Assembly: GCA_030425195.1 (NCBI GenBank)
Contig: JAUIAV010000006.1
Coordinates: 62,001 to 126,000 of the forward strand
DNA: 64,000 bases
Direction: 5' to 3'
Source: Gammaproteobacteria bacterium
GTDB lineage: Bacteria > Pseudomonadota > Gammaproteobacteria > Pseudomonadales > Azotimanducaceae
The notes below the pieces were generated by a model. It was given only the letters and a program-made list of their open reading frames with translations, made no database searches and was not told the DNA's origin. A program made the position numbers and the translations under genes. Positions 51,262 to 60,271 of this stretch are shown here, piece after piece (the first letter of the stretch is position 1; the number at the start of each line of letters is the position of its first letter).

Positions 51262-52431
51262 TCAGAGCAGGCTGACGCGGAAGCGTTCGCCGATGCCGCG
51301 CAGCCGCTCAACGGGCTCGTTGCTGAACACGAGCCGCACGTGCTGAGCGCCGTGCTGCAACCCCCAGTTGTCCATGGGTGTGGCTGCCACACGTCCACGC
51401 TCGAACAGGCGGCTCGAGGCTTCCTGCCCGCTCATTCCGAGCTCCGAAGCGTCCAGCAGCATGGACCAGCTGCCGCCGGGCCTGCGCAGCGGCAGACCAT
51501 CGAGCTCGGCCAGAATGAGATCCCGGCGGGCCTCCCAGATGGCCACCGCTTCCCGCACATCGGCATCCGGCCTTCCGAGCGCCGCCGCGGCTGCACCCTG
51601 GGCAATGCCCACGGGTACCACCACATCCGAGATGCTGACCAGCCCGATCTCCCGAAGGATCTCCGACGGGCCCGCGACCCAGCCCACCCGCCAGCCGATC
51701 ATCCGGTATTCCTTGGAGACGGAGCCGATGGTGATGGTCCGCTCGGCCATGCCATCGAGTGCGGCGGGATGCAGATAGGTCCGTCCGTCATAGAGAATTC
51801 TCTCCATGGCCGCGTTGTAGAGCAGCCAGAGATCGTGCTTCACGCAGAGCCCGGCAATCACCCGCCATGCCTCGGCATCCAGCGTCGCGCCGCTCGGCAT
51901 GGAGGGATTCATGAGGAACAGGGCCCGGGTCCGGGAACCGACGGACGACTCGAGCCGGTCGAGATCCAGATGCCATTCCCCGCCCTCCCAGAGGAACGGA
52001 ACCTGCACCGGCAATCCGCCTGCGATACGGATGCGGTTCAGCATGCCGATGTAGGTGGGATCCGTCACCACCACCTCATCGCCCGGATCCACCAGCGCGT
52101 TCAGAGCCACCATGATCCCGTTCAGACCACCGGCAGTGACGATGCACTGAACCTCCGGGTCGTACTCCACACCGGAGAGGCGGGCGAGGTGCGCGGCGAC
52201 CGCTTGTCTCAGTGCCGCCTGACCGAGAAACGGCAGATAGCTGTTGGCATCATCGTCCGCAACCGCGGCCACGGTCGCCTCGATGGCCGCGGCGGGCGGC
52301 CGGAGGTCGGTATCCAGATTTTCCAGCCGGAGTATGTCCGGGTCCGCAGCGGCATCCGCTCTGGCGCCCATGGCATCCACGCCAATCGGCGGCACCTGTG
52401 ACAGTCGCGCTGCCCGTCTGAATCTGCTCAT
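51262..52431 (-). CDS. PLP-dependent class I/II aminotransferase
   Basis: A 389-residue fold-type I aminotransferase. SYLPFLGQAALRQAVAAHLARL near residue 70, TAGGLNGIMVALNALVDPGDEVVVTDPTYIGM near 100, LMNPSMPSGATLDAEAW near 180, and the PLP Lys in GSVSKEYRMIGWRVGW near 246. The usual YE/D contact is YNAAMERILYDG. This resembles aspartate/aromatic-like enzymes, with no specificity apparent. The stop region is 80 bases from the CnoX start, likely separate transcripts. Confidence 0.88.
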   Translation of the reverse strand: MSRFRRAARLSQVPPIGVDAMGARADAAADPDILRLENLDTDLRPPAAAIEATVAAVADDDANSYLPFLGQAALRQAVAAHLARLSGVEYDPEVQCIVTAGGLNGIMVALNALVDPGDEVVVTDPTYIGMLNRIRIAGGLPVQVPFLWEGGEWHLDLDRLESSVGSRTRALFLMNPSMPSGATLDAEAWRVIAGLCVKHDLWLLYNAAMERILYDGRTYLHPAALDGMAERTITIGSVSKEYRMIGWRVGWVAGPSEILREIGLVSISDVVVPVGIAQGAAAAALGRPDADVREAVAIWEARRDLILAELDGLPLRRPGGSWSMLLDASELGMSGQEASSRLFERGRVAATPMDNWGLQHGAQHVRLVFSNEPVERLRGIGERFRVSLL

Positions 52432-52524
52432 GGCGGCTCTACCTGTTTCCTCGTCTCAGTTTACAGACCACTCCATCCAGCGGCGATTTGTCCGTATCAT
52501 GAGGCACATCATGAAGGGAGCATC

Positions 52525-53256
52525 ATGAAGCCACTTGGCCCGGGAGTTCTGGCCTTCGTCGTTCTGATCGGCGCCGCCGCCGTAGGCGCGATTCCTCTCA
52601 TACAGACGATCCGAACCGCACCTCCGGACTTCGCAGCCTTCCCCGCCGGTGAGGCACGCAAGGCGGCGTTCTTCGGCTATCTCGGCCCGGTGATCGACGC
52701 GGAGAACGAGCGGCGACGACTTCGCCGGGAACGCCTGATGGCCCTGAAGGAGGGTCCGGTGGGGAAGCGCGACCTGCTCTGGCTGGACGACCTCTCCCGG
52801 TACTACGGTGTGCCGGAAGGGTTGTCCGTTCCACGCAGAATAGACGCCCTCCTCGTTCACGTGGGCCAGGTTCCGAAATCCCTCGCGCTTGCCCAGGCCG
52901 CCAAAGAGTCGGCCTGGGGAACTTCCCGGTTTGCGCTGGAGGGCTACAACTACTTCGGCCAGCGCTGCTACGACAAGGGCTGCGGCATGGTCCCGGCCAA
53001 TCGGCCGAAAGGGGCAAAATTCGAAGTGAAAAGGTTCAGCTCCGTGCAGGCGTCCGTCGAGAGCTACATGAACAACATCAACGGACACCCCGACTACGAG
53101 AATTTCCGAGCCTACCGCCACGCATCGCGGGCCGAGGGCCGTCCGGTCAGCGGCATCGACGCGGCCGAGCGACTGACCCAGTACTCGGAGCGCCGCCAGG
53201 AATACGTGGATGAGATACAGTCCCTGATCCACTTCAATGAGCTGGAGGCTCAGTGA
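52525..53256 (+). CDS. Bax-like glucosaminidase domain protein
   Basis: A 243-residue envelope protein with an N-terminal membrane anchor (PGVLAFVVLIGAAAVGAIPLI) and a glucosaminidase domain of the Bax type: QVPKSLALAQAAKESAWGTSRFA (catalytic Glu in KESAWG near 133), YNYFGQRCYDKGCGMVPANR and RFSSVQASVESYMNNINGHPDYENFRAYR. These cut glycan strands between GlcNAc and MurNAc. The stop overlaps the GTG of the deacetylase gene. GGGAG precedes the ATG. Confidence 0.9.
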   Translation: MKPLGPGVLAFVVLIGAAAVGAIPLIQTIRTAPPDFAAFPAGEARKAAFFGYLGPVIDAENERRRLRRERLMALKEGPVGKRDLLWLDDLSRYYGVPEGLSVPRRIDALLVHVGQVPKSLALAQAAKESAWGTSRFALEGYNYFGQRCYDKGCGMVPANRPKGAKFEVKRFSSVQASVESYMNNINGHPDYENFRAYRHASRAEGRPVSGIDAAERLTQYSERRQEYVDEIQSLIHFNELEAQ

Positions 53257-54329
53257 GACATCTGCTGACCCACGGCGCCGGTCTGCTTCTGGCTTTCTGT
53301 CTGCTCGCCCCATCCGGGGCTCGGGCAGAGGGTGCGAAGGTGCTGCTGTATCACCACGTCTCGAGCGAAACACCGTCCTCCACCAGCGTCACTCCGGCCA
53401 CCTTCGACGCGCATCTCGAGCTGATCGCCGAAGGCGACTATGAGGTCGTCCCTCTCGCCCGCATCGTCGACGCGCTCATCAATGGCGGGACGCTGGACCC
53501 ACGCTGGGTCGCATTCACGTTCGATGACGCGTATGAATCCGTGGCCACCACCGCTGCCCCCAGACTCGCCGAGAGAGGCTGGCCGTTCACCGTCTTCGTC
53601 AGCACCGACGCGGTCGACACGGGTACCGGGCCGGTTCTGGACTGGGACGCGCTCCGCGCGCTCGAGGCCGGCGGCGCCACCATCGCCAACCACACGCTGA
53701 CGCATGAGCACATGGTGCGTCGCCGGTCCGGCGAGTCCGAGGATGCCTGGCTCGGCCGCCTGGCCAGAGAAGTCATGGGTGCTCAGGAACGCCTGGAGGC
53801 GGAGCTCGAAGATCCGCTCCGGGTCTTCGCCTACCCCTACGGCGAATTCAACGCCGCCATCGCGCACCTGATGCAGTCACTCGGCTTCATCGCCTTCGGC
53901 CAGCAGTCCGGGCCCGTGGGCGGCACCAGCAGCCCCTATGCCATTCCCCGTTTCCCCCTGGCCAGAGGATTCGACTCCGTGGACAGTCTGGCGGAGAAGC
54001 TTCGTACCGAGCATCTCCCGCTGATCAATCCGGACATTCCAGCCACGCTGCTCTCTGCCGATGCCGGGGCACCCGTGCTGGAGTTCACCGTGGCCGAGTC
54101 CTCGGGCCTGCGCCCGGGCACACTCACCTGCTTCATCGGCGGTCAGCCGAAAACGGAGGTGAGCTGGCAGGAAGGCGGACGCATCCGGGTTCAGGCGGAG
54201 CGGCCTCTGTGGGCAGGCCGGACCAAATACACGTGCACGGCACCCCATCCGGACAAACCCCGGGTCTACTACTGGCACACCCACCTCTACATCAGACCGC
54301 ACTCGGACGGTTCCTGGTACAGCGGCTGA
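53253..54329 (+). CDS. Polysaccharide deacetylase (NodB-domain), exported
   Basis: A 358-residue exported carbohydrate esterase 4 protein. Signal peptide at 1-25 (LLLAFCLLAPSGARA). NodB motifs: VAFTFDDAYESVATT near residue 88 (DD with catalytic base), NHTLTHEHMV (HxxxxH zinc ligands) near 148, VFAYPYGEFNAAI near 190. A roughly 90-residue C-terminal extension is beta-rich. The sequence start YHHVSSETPSSTSVTPATFDAHL matches the PgaB-type deacetylase subgroup. GTG start at 53253 overlaps the Bax-like gene. Acts probably on N-acetyl groups of exopolysaccharide or wall. Confidence 0.9.
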   Translation: MRHLLTHGAGLLLAFCLLAPSGARAEGAKVLLYHHVSSETPSSTSVTPATFDAHLELIAEGDYEVVPLARIVDALINGGTLDPRWVAFTFDDAYESVATTAAPRLAERGWPFTVFVSTDAVDTGTGPVLDWDALRALEAGGATIANHTLTHEHMVRRRSGESEDAWLGRLAREVMGAQERLEAELEDPLRVFAYPYGEFNAAIAHLMQSLGFIAFGQQSGPVGGTSSPYAIPRFPLARGFDSVDSLAEKLRTEHLPLINPDIPATLLSADAGAPVLEFTVAESSGLRPGTLTCFIGGQPKTEVSWQEGGRIRVQAERPLWAGRTKYTCTAPHPDKPRVYYWHTHLYIRPHSDGSWYSG

Positions 54330-54488
54330 GCCGTCAGCCCGGTCCGGGCAGGTCAACCGGCAGTCAGCCCACACCCATCCAGCCCCGATGCTGTTGCGGG
54401 GGCGCTACCGGATGCCTACTATGCGCGCGCCTACCGGGGACCCCTCCCCGATACAGGCAGAATAATCACAATGAAAGCGAGGCCCCCG

Positions 54489-54668
54489 ATGTCCGACAAG
54501 CCGTCCCCGTTCACTGCAGAAACCCGGCAACCCACACGCCACGGCCGCCTGGCCCGCTGGATCGAAGATCCTTTCGCCTCCGTCATCGGCGGTATCGTCA
54601 TACCCACCTTCGCCGTCGCTCTGCTGCTGTCTTCGATGGCCGGTCTTTCGAGGCTGCTGCCGGTCTGA
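54489..54668 (+). CDS. Small membrane protein
   Basis: A 59-residue protein with a polar N-terminus and one hydrophobic helix (ASVIGGIVIPTFAVALLLSSMAGL). ATG at 54489 is preceded by GAGG at good spacing; ATG at 54471 is an alternative adding six residues. No family recognised. It precedes the RNase J-like gene by 18 bases and may be co-transcribed. Confidence 0.55.
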   Translation: MSDKPSPFTAETRQPTRHGRLARWIEDPFASVIGGIVIPTFAVALLLSSMAGLSRLLPV

Positions 54669-54686
54669 CGACGTGAATCCAGCCGG

Positions 54687-56081
54687 ATGCCCGCTGTCAT
54701 GATTCCAGGCCCCGCCGACCTCTGGTTCCTGCCGCTCGGCGGCTGTGGCGAGATCGGCATGAACATGAATCTCTACGGGCACGATGGCGGCTGGCTGATG
54801 GTCGACTGCGGAATCACGTTTGCCGGCCGTGGGGAGCCCGGACCCCACGTCCAGATGGCGGACCCTGACTTCATCGGCCAGCGCCGCGATCGCCTGACGG
54901 CGCTGCTCATCACGCATGCCCACGAAGATCACGTCGGTGCGGTGGCGCATCTGTGGCCGCTACTCAGGTGCCCCGTCTTCTGCACCGCCTTCACCGCCGC
55001 CATCCTGCGCCGCAAGCTCGGTGAAGCGGGATTGCTGGAAGATGTTCCCGTGCACGTGGTCCGCTCCCCGTTCCGGCATCAGCTGGGCGTCTTCGATGTG
55101 GAGTGGCTCGACCTGACCCACTCCACACCGGAGTCACAGGCGCTGATGATCCGAACCCCGGCAGGCAACGTATTCCATACCGGAGACTGGAAACTCGATC
55201 CGGAGCCGGTGGTCGGTGCCGACTACGCGGAAGCGGCTCTGCGCCGCTCGGGCCGTGAGCCGGTTACCGCCATGGTCTGTGATTCGACCAACGCGCTCGA
55301 GCCCGGTCGTTCGATCAGCGAAGGCGCACTGCACGCCGGCCTGAAGGAGCAGGTAGCCAATGCGACCGGGCGGGTGATCGTGGGCTGTTTCGGCAGCAAT
55401 ATCGCGCGGCTGGCAACGCTTTCGAAGGTGGCGGCCGAGACCGGCCGTTATGCGGGGTTGATCGGCCGGTCACTGCACAACTACTACGCTGCGGCGAGAA
55501 CAGCGGATATCTGGCAGCCGGAACGGACGCTCGTGGATCCGGCGCACCTGGGCTATCTGCCGCCGGAGGAAGTGCTTGCCGTGGCTACCGGCAGTCAGGG
55601 GGAGCCGGGCGCTGCGCTGGATCGGCTCGCCGGCGGCAACCATCCGGCCCTTTCGCTGGAGCCGGGTGATACCGTGCTGATGAGCGCCCGCGTGATCCCG
55701 GGCAACGAGACGGCTGTGGCCGCGCTGACGGCGCGGCTGGAGCGCCGCGGTGTGATCGTGGTGAAAGACGAGGAGCTCAACGCACCCATCCATGCTTCCG
55801 GGCACCCGGCCCGGGAAGAGCTCGCCGACATGTACCGATGGATACAGCCGGACATCGCCATCCCGGTTCACGGCGAGCCGGCGCACATGCAGGCCAACGC
55901 CGAGCTGGCCCGGGCGGAGGGCGTGCCGACCCAGATGACGGGGCTCAATGGCGATCTCTTCATGCTGGCACCGCAGCGGGGCGTCCGGCGCGGTGCGGTG
56001 AAAGTCGGCAGGCTGGGGCTGGATCAGAGCCGGGATCGGGGAAAGGGCCAGCCCCTGCGAGCACTGCCGGCAGGGGATTGA
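54687..56081 (+). CDS. RNase J-like metallo-beta-lactamase/beta-CASP nuclease
   Basis: A 464-residue MBL/beta-CASP protein. Motifs: LPLGGCGEIGMNMNLY near residue 16 (RNase J signature GGxGEIGxN), DCGITF, LLITHAHEDHVGA (HxHxDH) near 73, VFHTGDWKLDPEPV near 160, VCDSTNALEPGRSISEG (beta-CASP A) near 195, ELNAPIHASGHPAREELADMY and IPVHGEPAHMQANAELA. It ends at the MBL/CASP core; the C-terminal RNase J domain is missing (full enzymes are about 550 residues). RNase J is uncommon in gammaproteobacteria, and this type could be an RNA or DNA processing enzyme. Start may be at M1 or 54699. Confidence 0.87.
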   Translation: MPAVMIPGPADLWFLPLGGCGEIGMNMNLYGHDGGWLMVDCGITFAGRGEPGPHVQMADPDFIGQRRDRLTALLITHAHEDHVGAVAHLWPLLRCPVFCTAFTAAILRRKLGEAGLLEDVPVHVVRSPFRHQLGVFDVEWLDLTHSTPESQALMIRTPAGNVFHTGDWKLDPEPVVGADYAEAALRRSGREPVTAMVCDSTNALEPGRSISEGALHAGLKEQVANATGRVIVGCFGSNIARLATLSKVAAETGRYAGLIGRSLHNYYAAARTADIWQPERTLVDPAHLGYLPPEEVLAVATGSQGEPGAALDRLAGGNHPALSLEPGDTVLMSARVIPGNETAVAALTARLERRGVIVVKDEELNAPIHASGHPAREELADMYRWIQPDIAIPVHGEPAHMQANAELARAEGVPTQMTGLNGDLFMLAPQRGVRRGAVKVGRLGLDQSRDRGKGQPLRALPAGD

Positions 56082-56089
56082 GGATCCGA

Positions 56090-57874
56090 TCAGTCGCCGG
56101 CGGTCGCTGCCACCTGGGGCACCACGTCCACATAGCGCATGGTCATGAACCCGAAGAACATCTCGTGCTGGGTCTGCAGGCCGAAATGCACGGGCCTGCT
56201 GGGATCCGGATTACCGGGATTGCGATCGGAGTTGTCCATCGCGCCCCGGACGACGATGGTCGTCCCGGCCGGAATGAAGACGGGCTCCTCGAGCTGATAG
56301 TTGAACTGCCAGTTGAAGTCATACCTGGGCACTGACAGCAGTACTTCCTCTGTCCCGTCCGGATAGCGGGCCGTGTAGCTCATCCGCTTACCGCGATAAT
56401 GCATGTGCGGCATCATCGCGTAGAGGTAGGCGTCCCGCTCGATGAACTGCTCACCGGCGAGCTCATGATCCTTCACGTGAGGTGGCACCATGAAGCGCCG
56501 CTGAGCCGCGACCACTTCCTTCATCACGTACTTCGGCGGCGCGTCGTGCAGATACACGCCGATCTTCGTCTCATCCACGGTCTCTTTGCCGGTGGTGGTG
56601 TAGTGCATCTGCAGGAGCAGGTTGGCTCCCTTCTGCAGCAGCCGACCGCCTTCCTCGCCGAAATCCTCGCCGACGCGGCCCGGCGCAAAGCCGCCGATGC
56701 TCTCGCCCCGGCCTACCGTGTCACGACGCCCGGCCTGGCCGCGATCGGCCGGTGTCTGCACGTAGGCGATGACGTGATGGAGAACCTGGCGGTCGCCGGG
56801 CACGAACTCCATGGCCCGAACCCAGACGTCTTCCTCGAGGCCGAGCCTGAGCGGAATGTACCGGTAGTCCACGAGGCCGGTGGCCGGGATCTGCTGCGCC
56901 GGAATGGTATAGACCAGATCCGGCTCGCCCATGGTGAAAGTGCTGACCGCCACCGTCTGGTCCGCCAGCGGATCCACGTCGCCGTCCTTCGGCGCCCCCG
57001 CATCGATCCAGTGAATGAGCTTCTGCTGCTCTTCGACGGTCAGCCCCGCCACCTGGTGCACCGGCCGGCTCACATGCTGATCGATCTGTCCCGGGGGCAT
57101 CCGTCGGGTTCTGACTACCTCTCTGATCATGGGCGCGAAACCCTGGACCATCAGGTGGCTGTCCATCGCCCAGGGTGCGATACCGCCGGCATGATGGCAG
57201 CCGACACAGTTGGCCTCCAGAATTGGCGCGATGTCTGTGGTGTAAGACGGCCTGACCTCCGCATGCCGTTCCCGCGCCGGGTAGTCGATCACATCCGCCG
57301 TGGCGGCCGGGGCAAGCTCGGGAATGGGTGTCTGCCAGCGCTTCCCGGCGACCAGGTCATCGAGCACTGCCCGAACGGTGCCGTCATCGTCCTCGAGCAC
57401 GGTACGATGAGCGAGCGTCATGGTTGCCGGATCGATCACCAGCAGCTCGCCGATCCGCGAAAGCCCGAGACCTTCGGCCACGAGCTGCGCCTGATCGAGC
57501 AGTACGGGCACGCCATAGCCGTCCGCTGCAGACGTTGCCGCAATGGCGTCGCGATCGGCGGCGGGTACCGCGTTGATCATGAAGAAGCGCACGTCCGCTC
57601 CGGCATAGCGGTCGCGCAGTTCAGAGAAATGCGCGAGACTACGGCGCGTCGCGGCGTGACCGCTGCTCTCGGTGAGCAGCACCACGGCCGCCTGGTCACC
57701 GTAGTAACTCAGCTGGTGAAAACTGCCCGAATGATCAAGGAGCGCGAAGTCATCCACCCGTTGTGGCTCATCGGCGCCAGCCGGTCCGGAGAAGCTGCCG
57801 GCAGTGATCAGAAGCACACCACCAAGGCGATGGCGAACGGAATCGCGGAAACGAAAACGGGCCGCTGCTGCCAT
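56090..57874 (-). CDS. Thioredoxin-like/cytochrome c/copper monooxygenase fusion protein
   Basis: A 594-residue exported protein with three parts. After a signal segment (17-33) a thioredoxin-like domain (about 38-180) reads QAAVVLLTESSGHAATRRSL, lacking any CxxC. Next a single-heme motif CVGCH at 223-227 with RRMPPGQ as axial Met side. Then a type-II copper ascorbate-dependent monooxygenase (PHM/DBM-like) region with DRQVLHHVIAY, LLLQMHYTTTG and MMPHMHYRGKRMSY, whose histidines match CuA/CuB ligands. It would hydroxylate or cleave C-H bonds in the periplasm. Convergent with the RNase J-like gene, divergent from the MMPL exporter. Confidence 0.85.
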   Translation of the reverse strand: MAAAARFRFRDSVRHRLGGVLLITAGSFSGPAGADEPQRVDDFALLDHSGSFHQLSYYGDQAAVVLLTESSGHAATRRSLAHFSELRDRYAGADVRFFMINAVPAADRDAIAATSAADGYGVPVLLDQAQLVAEGLGLSRIGELLVIDPATMTLAHRTVLEDDDGTVRAVLDDLVAGKRWQTPIPELAPAATADVIDYPARERHAEVRPSYTTDIAPILEANCVGCHHAGGIAPWAMDSHLMVQGFAPMIREVVRTRRMPPGQIDQHVSRPVHQVAGLTVEEQQKLIHWIDAGAPKDGDVDPLADQTVAVSTFTMGEPDLVYTIPAQQIPATGLVDYRYIPLRLGLEEDVWVRAMEFVPGDRQVLHHVIAYVQTPADRGQAGRRDTVGRGESIGGFAPGRVGEDFGEEGGRLLQKGANLLLQMHYTTTGKETVDETKIGVYLHDAPPKYVMKEVVAAQRRFMVPPHVKDHELAGEQFIERDAYLYAMMPHMHYRGKRMSYTARYPDGTEEVLLSVPRYDFNWQFNYQLEEPVFIPAGTTIVVRGAMDNSDRNPGNPDPSRPVHFGLQTQHEMFFGFMTMRYVDVVPQVAATAGD

Positions 57875-57927
57875 GGTCCGCTCCAGTCTGCAAAGTCCGG
57901 TACTCTAGCACAGGCAACCGGGTGGCC

Positions 57928-60246
57928 ATGAGACAGCGAGCGCTCGTCGACCTGCTGATCCGCCGACGCTGGCTCCTGGCCGGTGTGACCCTTCTGATTT
58001 CCGCCTTCGTGATCTCCGGTGTCCGGTTCTCTGCTCTGGACGCACGGGATGGTTCCATCCTCGCCGAAGGGGATCCCTACAAAGCCGAGGTGGATCGCGT
58101 TCGCGCCGATTTTCCGGGCAGTCCCAGCGTGCTGTTCGTTTTCGAGCGCTCTCCCGATCTCTTCACCCGTCCGGCACTCGAAGCCATGGAGGATCTCACC
58201 CGGCGCTACACCGAAGTGGAAGGGGCAATCACAGTCGGCTCGATCATGAACCGGCGACTGAACGAATCCGACGCCAACCGCTACGACCGGGATTATCTTT
58301 TTCCCCTGCTCGACGGGCTGACCGATGAAGACATCGCCGAGATCCGCACCATCGCTCTGGCAGACGAAGATCTGACCAGGAGCCAGCTGTCACCGGACGG
58401 CGATCTGGCGCTGGCGAGCATCAAGTACACGCCGCCGGAAGACACTCAGGAGGCTCGTCTCGCCGTCGCCCGTTCGATCATCGCCTTCCGGGACCGTCTC
58501 AGGGCCGACCACCCGGACGTGCAGATCTACGCGCTGAGCGGCGCCATGTTCGAGCTCGACGGCTACAACGCCCAGGTCCGGGACAGCCGGGTACTGATGC
58601 CCCTGGTGATCGCCATCGCCATCGGCCTGCTCTGGTTCTGCCTCCGCTCGCTGACCTCCGCCTTCGCCCTGTTCCTCGTTTCCTTTGCCAGCGTGGCTCT
58701 GGCCGTAGGCAGTTACGGCTGGCTGGGCATTCCGTTCAATCAGATCTCGAATCTCGGCCCCATCGTCGTCTTCGTGGTGGCCGTGGCGCACGGGATCCAT
58801 GTGGTGTCCATCTATGCCCAGGGGCTGAATGAGGGACTCCGGAAAGAGGCGGCCATGCAGGAGAGCCTGGCCATCAACCTGAATCCGGTGACTCTGGCCA
58901 CCATCACCACGGCCATGGGCTTCCTGAGCCTGAACTACTGCACATCACCCGGCATCTACGGGTTCGGCAACGTTGTCGCCATCGGGGTGGTCTGGGCCTA
59001 TTTCCTGAGCCTGCTGGTGCTCCCCGCCCTGATCCTCATCCTGCCCACATCGAGGACACCGAAACCGCTCGGCATCCAGCAGTTCATCGAGGCAGTGAAG
59101 CGCTGGGTGGCCACCCGGGAAAACCTGCTGTTCTGGAGCTGGACGGTTCTCATTGTCGCCACTCTCGCCATGCTGCCGCTCAATCGAATGGATTTCAGCC
59201 GCCTATCCTTCGTGGACGAGAACTCGGATCTGCATCACGTGATGACAGCCCTGGCCGAGAAGATCGGCAATGACCGGGCCCTGGCCTATGGCATCTATTC
59301 CGAAAGCTACTACGGCATCACAGAGGCGGAATTTCTCGGTCAGGTGGACGCCTTCACCCGATGGCTGGAATCGCAGCCGGAAGCGAGCTTCGTGACGAGC
59401 TACGCGGATCTGCTCAGGCGCATGAACCTGGCGGAAAACGATGACGACCCGGCCTACGACCGGTTGCCGGACGACAAGCTGCAGATCATCGACTACCTGG
59501 TCGGCTACCAGCTCGTTCAGGAAATCGAGCCGAGCCTCGAGCCGATCTTCAACTCGGACTACTCGGCCATCCGCCTGGTGGTGGGGACGTCGGATCTGAC
59601 GAACGGTGAGATCGTCTCCTTCAACGAGCGTATCGGGGACTGGGTTGCGGCCAACATCCGCGACGGCGTGGAGGTGCTGCACGGCGACAACAGCATTCTG
59701 ATGGCCCGCCTCAATCAGTCCATCACCAGAGAACTCATGCAGGGATTCAGCCTGAGCCTGGTACTGATCACGCTCACCCTGGTCGTCGGTCTGAGAAGCA
59801 TCCGTTACGGGCTTCTGTCCATCATTCCGAACCTGTTCCCGGCCACCATCGTGTTCGGTTTCTGGGGGCTGCTCATGGGTGAGATCGGTCCCTATGTGCT
59901 CATGCTCTTCTCCATCAGCATCGGCCTGGTCGTGGATGACTCCGTGCACATCCTGAGCAAGTATCTGGTGGCCCGGCGGCGGAACGAGGCACCTGAGACT
60001 GCCGTCCAGTACGCCCTGGACAAGGGGGGCTCCGCCATCACCATCACCACCCTGTCGCTGGCGGTGGGGACGTTCATCCTCGTGTTCTCCCAGACGTTCT
60101 ACTTCCAGAACGTATCGCTGCTGCTGACGCCCATCATCGTGGTGGCCCTGCTCCTCGATCTGCTCTATCTGCCGACCCTGCTGCTGCGCTTCGAGCGCTG
60201 GCTGCAGCGGACACGGAACGCTCGCACGGCGGCAACGACAGCCTGA
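57928..60246 (+). CDS. MMPL/RND-superfamily exporter
   Basis: A 772-residue RND/MMPL-type transporter with two repeated halves. Helix 1 at about 16-36, a large periplasmic loop (VRADFPGSPSVLFVFE, VGSIMNRRLNESDANR), a five-helix block with the sterol-sensing-like VFVVAVAHGIHVVSIYAQ near 290, and the second half with GEIGPYVLMLFSISIGLVVDDSVHILSKYLVARR near 660. MMPL-like exporters move lipids or hopanoids (cf. HpnN). ATG 57928 is taken; GTG 57922 is possible. Divergent from the copper-enzyme gene; cargo unknown. Confidence 0.9.
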   Translation: MRQRALVDLLIRRRWLLAGVTLLISAFVISGVRFSALDARDGSILAEGDPYKAEVDRVRADFPGSPSVLFVFERSPDLFTRPALEAMEDLTRRYTEVEGAITVGSIMNRRLNESDANRYDRDYLFPLLDGLTDEDIAEIRTIALADEDLTRSQLSPDGDLALASIKYTPPEDTQEARLAVARSIIAFRDRLRADHPDVQIYALSGAMFELDGYNAQVRDSRVLMPLVIAIAIGLLWFCLRSLTSAFALFLVSFASVALAVGSYGWLGIPFNQISNLGPIVVFVVAVAHGIHVVSIYAQGLNEGLRKEAAMQESLAINLNPVTLATITTAMGFLSLNYCTSPGIYGFGNVVAIGVVWAYFLSLLVLPALILILPTSRTPKPLGIQQFIEAVKRWVATRENLLFWSWTVLIVATLAMLPLNRMDFSRLSFVDENSDLHHVMTALAEKIGNDRALAYGIYSESYYGITEAEFLGQVDAFTRWLESQPEASFVTSYADLLRRMNLAENDDDPAYDRLPDDKLQIIDYLVGYQLVQEIEPSLEPIFNSDYSAIRLVVGTSDLTNGEIVSFNERIGDWVAANIRDGVEVLHGDNSILMARLNQSITRELMQGFSLSLVLITLTLVVGLRSIRYGLLSIIPNLFPATIVFGFWGLLMGEIGPYVLMLFSISIGLVVDDSVHILSKYLVARRRNEAPETAVQYALDKGGSAITITTLSLAVGTFILVFSQTFYFQNVSLLLTPIIVVALLLDLLYLPTLLLRFERWLQRTRNARTAATTA

Positions 60247-60261
60247 ACGTGGCGTTCAGGC
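60241..60261. terminator. Hairpin at the junction of convergent genes
   Basis: A perfect 9-bp stem (60241-60249 with 60253-60261) and three-base loop includes the TGA of the MMPL gene. No T run follows on either strand, so termination by rho or end protection are both possible. Confidence 0.45.
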
Positions 60262-60271
60262 CGCGCGATCG

